NCBI GenBank assembly: GCA_934309475.1
Contig: CAKRDK010000021.1
Location: forward strand, 1-37,920
Direction of reading: 5' to 3'
From: an uncultured Roseburia sp.
Lineage (GTDB): Bacteria; Bacillota; Clostridia; Lachnospirales; Lachnospiraceae
Length of the DNA: 37,920 bases
The position numbers and the translations under genes were made by a program. Shown here piece by piece: positions 34,779 through 37,920 of this stretch. The notes beneath the pieces were generated by a model that worked only from the letters and a program-made list of their open reading frames with translations, was not told the origin of the DNA and ran no database searches. Each line of letters opens with the position of its first letter. Position 1 is the first letter of the stretch.

Positions 34779-35528
34779 ATGATTCTATGTAAAAATTGTG
34801 GTGCCGAGTATGAGGAGGAATTAGACAGATGCCCCTACTGTGGCGGAGATAACTTTGGAAAGTCGGTTCAGGTACACGAGGATACGATACATGGGCTTGA
34901 AAGGGAAAAACAAAGATGGGAGACAATGCCGGATAAGGTAGCGAAAAAAGGAATGTCTCTGACAGCAAAGCTGGTAATCGCCGGAATTATTTTGGTGGGC
35001 TTAATCTGTATGGTTGTATTTGCTGCGACTGCCGTTTCGAGAAAAGTTTCGTATCAGAGGGAACAGGAAAATCTTAAAAAAATGGATGCAATGTACGAGG
35101 AGGCGGATTATGAAGGAATTTGTAATTATATGGAGAAAATAAAAAATCCGTATTCCCATATATACGAAAAATACAAGCTGATTGAGGAGATGCAGATGTA
35201 TGTGTCTGGAAATCGGGCACAGGAGGATATGATAGAATATGCGGTTTCAAATGATAAGCCGGATGCGTTGTTCCATGTTAAAGATTTAGTCAGGGTGCTT
35301 TTAAAATGTGCTGAATCTGAAAAAGATGATTACCGTTATGATGAAAAAGAGGCTGTGGAATATTACCGGAATTATTGTTATACATATATGGAAGAACATT
35401 ATGGTATTGGAAGCGAAGAAGTGGAAAGCTGCCTTGCGGATGTGGACTCTCTGACCGACGAAAATGAGGATGAGATAGTTGGAACGCTTCAAAAATTGGC
35501 GTTGGAATATCTGAAAGAGCAGAATTAG
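34779..35528 (+). CDS. Zinc-ribbon membrane protein, paralogue 1
   Basis: A 249-residue protein. Residues 4-21 form a zinc ribbon (CKNC then CPYC). A polar linker, with a WETMPDK segment, leads to one transmembrane helix (about 62-85). The remaining residues (about 90-249) are acidic, Tyr- and Glu-rich and look helical, with IYEKYKLIEEMQMY resembling segments in the next two proteins. The zinc ribbon should be cytoplasmic and the helical tail outside, by the positive-inside rule. AAGGAGAGGG precedes the ATG. It is the first of three apparently cotranscribed paralogues. I know no assigned function. Confidence 0.85.
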   Translation: MILCKNCGAEYEEELDRCPYCGGDNFGKSVQVHEDTIHGLEREKQRWETMPDKVAKKGMSLTAKLVIAGIILVGLICMVVFAATAVSRKVSYQREQENLKKMDAMYEEADYEGICNYMEKIKNPYSHIYEKYKLIEEMQMYVSGNRAQEDMIEYAVSNDKPDALFHVKDLVRVLLKCAESEKDDYRYDEKEAVEYYRNYCYTYMEEHYGIGSEEVESCLADVDSLTDENEDEIVGTLQKLALEYLKEQN

Positions 35529-35549
35529 GTTTTAGATGGAGAAAAGGTT

Positions 35550-36308
35550 ATGATATGTTCAAAATGCGGATATGACTATCCGGCAAAAGAGTTAAAATGC
35601 CCTTACTGTGGAGAAGAAAACCGGCTCGGTATGGAGTGGCAGAAAGAGGAGGATACTACCCGTAAGGAAGCATTAAAAACAAAGGCGAGAGTGTTACACT
35701 CTATGCCACTTTATGTATCAAATAAAGTTGTAAATATAATATTGATTATTGTAGTTGCGTTGATTGTACTAATGTTTGTGGCTGCATTTACACTGTCATA
35801 TATTGAGGACAGGCATATTGAAAAGCAGAGAAAGCTGGCAAGCGCAGAGACTGCAGAAAAGATTTTTTTGGAAAAAGACAGTGCGGCGCTGGAAAGGTAT
35901 CTGGATGAATACGAAGTATATGGGCAGGAAGGTTATGAAAAATATACAGAATTTGTGCAAATTGGAACTGCATATGAAGAATTCTTAAGATGGAATATGA
36001 GATTACATCAGAAGCAGGATTGGAAAACAGACGGTACACCGCATGTCTATGAAGTGGAAGCACTGCTGGAGGAGGCAAATAATATTTTGATGCAGTCTGA
36101 TTACAGATTGAATTCGATTGAATTTGAGGAAAACCAGCAATATATGGAGGAAATACAACAAAATGTTACGGTCAGTCTGATGGATAATTTTGATATGTCA
36201 GAGCAGGAAATAGAGGATTTTACGCAAATGGATGACTATTCAGAGGAATTTGAAGCAGTTGTAAAATCCATTTTCGACAGAGAGGGGTGGGAGTATGAGG
36301 AAGATTAA
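35550..36308 (+). CDS. Zinc-ribbon membrane protein, paralogue 2
   Basis: A 252-residue protein with the same plan as its upstream neighbour: a zinc ribbon at residues 3-20 (CSKC, CPYC), a linker with LHSMPLYVSNK, a transmembrane helix (about 64-88) and an acidic helical region (about 90-252) with YEKYTEFVQIGTAYEEF, similar to the matching part of paralogues 1 and 3. It starts 21 bases after the first gene and overlaps the third by 14 bases, indicating one transcript and translational coupling. Function unknown. Confidence 0.85.
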   Translation: MICSKCGYDYPAKELKCPYCGEENRLGMEWQKEEDTTRKEALKTKARVLHSMPLYVSNKVVNIILIIVVALIVLMFVAAFTLSYIEDRHIEKQRKLASAETAEKIFLEKDSAALERYLDEYEVYGQEGYEKYTEFVQIGTAYEEFLRWNMRLHQKQDWKTDGTPHVYEVEALLEEANNILMQSDYRLNSIEFEENQQYMEEIQQNVTVSLMDNFDMSEQEIEDFTQMDDYSEEFEAVVKSIFDREGWEYEED

Positions 36309-36819
36309 AATATCTTTTTCTTTTCGTGACAATACCGGAAACTATGAAGTAAGCCTTGTCCCGTTTGTTGTCAAATGCGTGATGGCAGTAGCTGCGTTGC
36401 TGGTGCTAATCCAGGTTGCTTTTTATCTTCCGGGGCAGATTTATGATGATACGAAATATTCGGGAAAAGAGTATTATCTTAGTTGGTGTGAGAGACAATA
36501 TCAGGACAGAAAATTTGATGAATTGTATGATGAGCTGTGTCTGTATGGCCTGGATGGGGAGGATTATGAAATTTATTGGGAAATTGTGAATGCATATCAG
36601 GATTATATTGTGTGCAAGGACTATCTGGCAATTGCAGACGAAAAGGAGGTAGAACTGTCTTATAGCAATGATACCGGAGAACAGACAAAAACGGTGTTTG
36701 ACGTCATGGAGCAGGCAAAAAAATATAAGCAAAAAGTAGAGGATAATGTGCAAAATTGTAAGTATGAACGTAATCGGAAATATCTGACGCAGTTTGCAGA
36801 GGATGTTGTGTCTGATTAA
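36295..36819 (+). CDS. Related membrane protein lacking the zinc ribbon, paralogue 3
   Basis: A 174-residue protein that begins inside the end of paralogue 2, with GAGAGGGGTGGGAG just before its ATG. It has a basic N-terminus (MRKIKISFSFRD) in place of the zinc ribbon, one transmembrane helix (about 24-45) and a helical Tyr/Asp/Glu-rich tail (GEDYEIYWEIVNAYQDY) matching the other two. No cysteine pairs are present, so it has lost or never had the zinc-binding part. I infer that the three act as a complex. No terminator is obvious after it; an ACTTTA-N6-TAAAGT dyad (36845-36862) lies between it and the next promoter. Confidence 0.82.
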   Translation: MRKIKISFSFRDNTGNYEVSLVPFVVKCVMAVAALLVLIQVAFYLPGQIYDDTKYSGKEYYLSWCERQYQDRKFDELYDELCLYGLDGEDYEIYWEIVNAYQDYIVCKDYLAIADEKEVELSYSNDTGEQTKTVFDVMEQAKKYKQKVEDNVQNCKYERNRKYLTQFAEDVVSD

Positions 36820-36863
36820 TGAGCCATTGCGATAATAAAATATAACTTTAAATAAATAAAGTA

Positions 36864-36892
36864 TTGAAACTTTAAAGCATGTGTGCTAGAAT
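36864..36892 (+). promoter_or_regulatory. Sigma-A-type promoter of the 36956 gene
   Basis: TTGAAA (36864-36869) and TAGAAT (36887-36892) are separated by 17 bases, and an ACTTTA/TAAAGT dyad abuts the -35. GTATAC occurs twice (36914-36919, 36922-36927) in the leader. Confidence 0.65.
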
Positions 36893-36955
36893 ATGATGCA
36901 TCTGGTAATAAGTGTATACCAGTATACGGAAAGAATGGGTTAGGGGCTGACGAAA

Positions 36956-37522
36956 ATGGCAGAACAGATTGGCTTTGAGGAAGTGGAAAGCGGCAACAGC
37001 AATGCTGCAGAGTCACGCAATGAAGTGACGGAGACGATGGAGAATACTTCCGAGCAGAGTAGTGAGATACATAGTTATCTAGTTTTTGCGGATACTATTT
37101 CAATAGAAGATGGAATAGAACAGATTCGTCAGGAACTGCCGGATGGTGCTGGATTGAAGGTTGAGCGGGAAGACACCGGAGGGAATGCGATTGTTGTGAT
37201 TTTGACGAGAGAGCAGTACGAACGGGCGTCGGAACTGCCGGAAGTCAAGTCGGTTACAGCGATGGAAGAAGCAGAATTGACAACAGACGCTTTACCAGAA
37301 GATACACCAGAAGAAAGCGAAAGCATAGAAGCAGAAGACAGTGAGTCCGAGACAGCCGCGACAGAATATGAGACGACGGAATACGGGATGACAACCGAAA
37401 GCACATTAGATGTGCAGAAGGATTTCACGGGAAACAATATAAAGACAATTCGAATCATAACAATTGTAGTTATATGCGTGGTACTGCTGATTGTATATAT
37501 GCAACAGAAAAAAAGATGGTAG
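36956..37522 (+). CDS. C-terminally anchored protein with propeptide-like domain
   Basis: A 188-residue protein without a signal peptide. An in-frame stop (TAG at 36941) just upstream rules out a longer N-terminus. Residues about 38-100 read like a small alpha-beta domain (YLVFADTISIEDGIEQIRQE then EQYERASELPEVKSV), reminiscent in pattern of the I9 propeptides that precede subtilisin-type proteases. Residues about 105-155 are an acidic Thr/Glu/Ser-rich linker, and about 163-184 a transmembrane helix with a short basic end (QQKKRW). This suggests a tail-anchored protein, with the domain in the cytoplasm unless inverted. AGGGGCTGACGAAA precedes the ATG. The I9 resemblance is my inference and is weak. 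Confidence 0.7.
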   Translation: MAEQIGFEEVESGNSNAAESRNEVTETMENTSEQSSEIHSYLVFADTISIEDGIEQIRQELPDGAGLKVEREDTGGNAIVVILTREQYERASELPEVKSVTAMEEAELTTDALPEDTPEESESIEAEDSESETAATEYETTEYGMTTESTLDVQKDFTGNNIKTIRIITIVVICVVLLIVYMQQKKRW

Positions 37523-37527
37523 TAAGG

Positions 37528-37566
37528 GACGAAGTGGTCTGAATGGAGCGGATTACTTCGTCTTTT
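37528..37566 (+). terminator. Probable terminator after the 36956 gene
   Basis: GACGAAGT (37528-37535) pairs with ACTTCGTC (37555-37562), with a long inner loop that has a further TC/GA pair, followed by TTTTATTATA. Confidence 0.65.
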
Positions 37567-37583
37567 ATTATATAAAATTACAT

Positions 37584-37625
37584 TCCCTGCGCAGAGGTTG
37601 GAACATGGAACCAGCACTGCAGGGA
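37584..37625 (+). other. Hairpin in the leader of the last gene
   Basis: TCCCTGC (37584-37590) pairs with GCAGGGA (37619-37625), with an inner GGTT (37596-37599) to AACC (37609-37612) pair. No T run follows, so it is not a terminator. It lies 72 bases before the next start codon and could be a leader structure; I recognise no riboswitch. Confidence 0.4.
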
Positions 37626-37697
37626 GGATGGTGTTTCAGAGGGAAACAAAGTTTCGGGAAGAAACAGAAAAGAAAAAGAGGAGGAGAGCTTGACGGT

Positions 37698-37920
37698 ATG
37701 AAAAATCGTAACTGGAAAAAGAGACTGGTGCCATTGTTTCTGGTACTGTGTATGACAGTGCAGATGACAAGTACGGCATTTGCCAGTCCGGCAGAACAGA
37801 CAGATGATGATACGTTTGTCTGGGAAGAAGTGGATGACGATGCGTCAGACACAGCGGTTTCGGCGGAAGAAGTAACAGAGCCTGAGACCGAATATGAGGA
37901 TGAGGATGAAGTCAGAGTTA
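37698..37920 (+). CDS. Secreted protein, N-terminal part (3' end outside window)
   Basis: The frame opens at ATG 37698, with GAGGAGAG 10 bases upstream, and runs off the window after 74 codons. The start is a clear Sec signal peptide: NRNWKKR, then a hydrophobic stretch (LVPLFLVLCMTVQM) and a likely cleavage after AFA-S at about residues 28-30. The mature N-terminus is very acidic (WEEVDDDASD, ETEYEDEDE), as in long surface or secreted Lachnospiraceae proteins. The product cannot be identified from this fragment. Its position after a propeptide-like protein makes a secreted protease one option, by inference only. Confidence 0.75.
   Translation, partial: MKNRNWKKRLVPLFLVLCMTVQMTSTAFASPAEQTDDDTFVWEEVDDDASDTAVSAEEVTEPETEYEDEDEVRV

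Overview
The window looks like chromosomal DNA of a Lachnospiraceae-type member of the Clostridia. The evidence is moderate-to-low GC, AGGAGG-type ribosome binding sites, T-box leaders ahead of two aminoacyl-tRNA synthetase loci, a 6S RNA resembling those of Clostridia, a GGGtGRT-family protein, a SpoIID-like protein and YhgE/Pip membrane proteins. Species is not resolved. Most of it is core chromosome. I see no rRNA, tRNA, CRISPR array, transposase or prophage.

Layout. 1-438: 3' end of a GGGtGRT gene. 672-1829: secreted protein of unknown role. 2021-6879: three-gene membrane operon, two YhgE/Pip proteins flanking a small membrane protein. 6971-7366: zinc-ribbon TM2 protein. 7524-9094: ilvN-ilvC. 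9236-13392: T-box leader, leuS and a MATE transporter. 13463-14359 (minus): LysR regulator, separated from leuC-leuD (14819-16609) by a GC-rich island full of palindromes and by LysR-type dyads. 16691-17488 (minus): AP2 / HNH-remnant / AP2 protein. 17677-19173: thrC. 19234-20508 (minus): stand-alone CheY-like receiver plus a protein with four MshEN-like repeats and a CheX-like domain. 20703-23375: small membrane protein and an OmpR-type two-component pair. 23514-24890 (minus): citrate synthase. 25122-25802: AIM24 protein. 25924-26128: 6S RNA. 26292-29403: SpoIID-like protein and YihY membrane protein. 29435-34685: T-box leader, pheS-pheT-queA and a PilZ protein. 34779-36819: three related membrane proteins, two with zinc ribbons. 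36956-37522: C-terminally anchored protein. 37698-end: start of a secreted protein.

How genes fit together. ilvNC, leuCD, thrC, leuS and gltA link branched-chain and aspartate-family amino-acid synthesis to charging of Leu and Phe tRNAs. leuS and pheST carry T-box leaders, whereas leuCD appears to be under LysR control. Four convergent gene pairs share bidirectional hairpin terminators (about 13370, 16646, 19189 and 23456). The PilZ protein and the MshEN-like repeats both hint at c-di-GMP signalling.

Several start sites were chosen by ribosome-binding-site position rather than by longest ORF: ilvC, leuC, the AP2 gene, the 20703 gene, the AIM24 gene, pheS and the PilZ gene. The least explained parts are the palindromic island at 14386-14663, the CheY/MshEN/CheX cassette, the AP2-HNH-like protein, the zinc-ribbon paralogue trio and the right-edge secreted locus.
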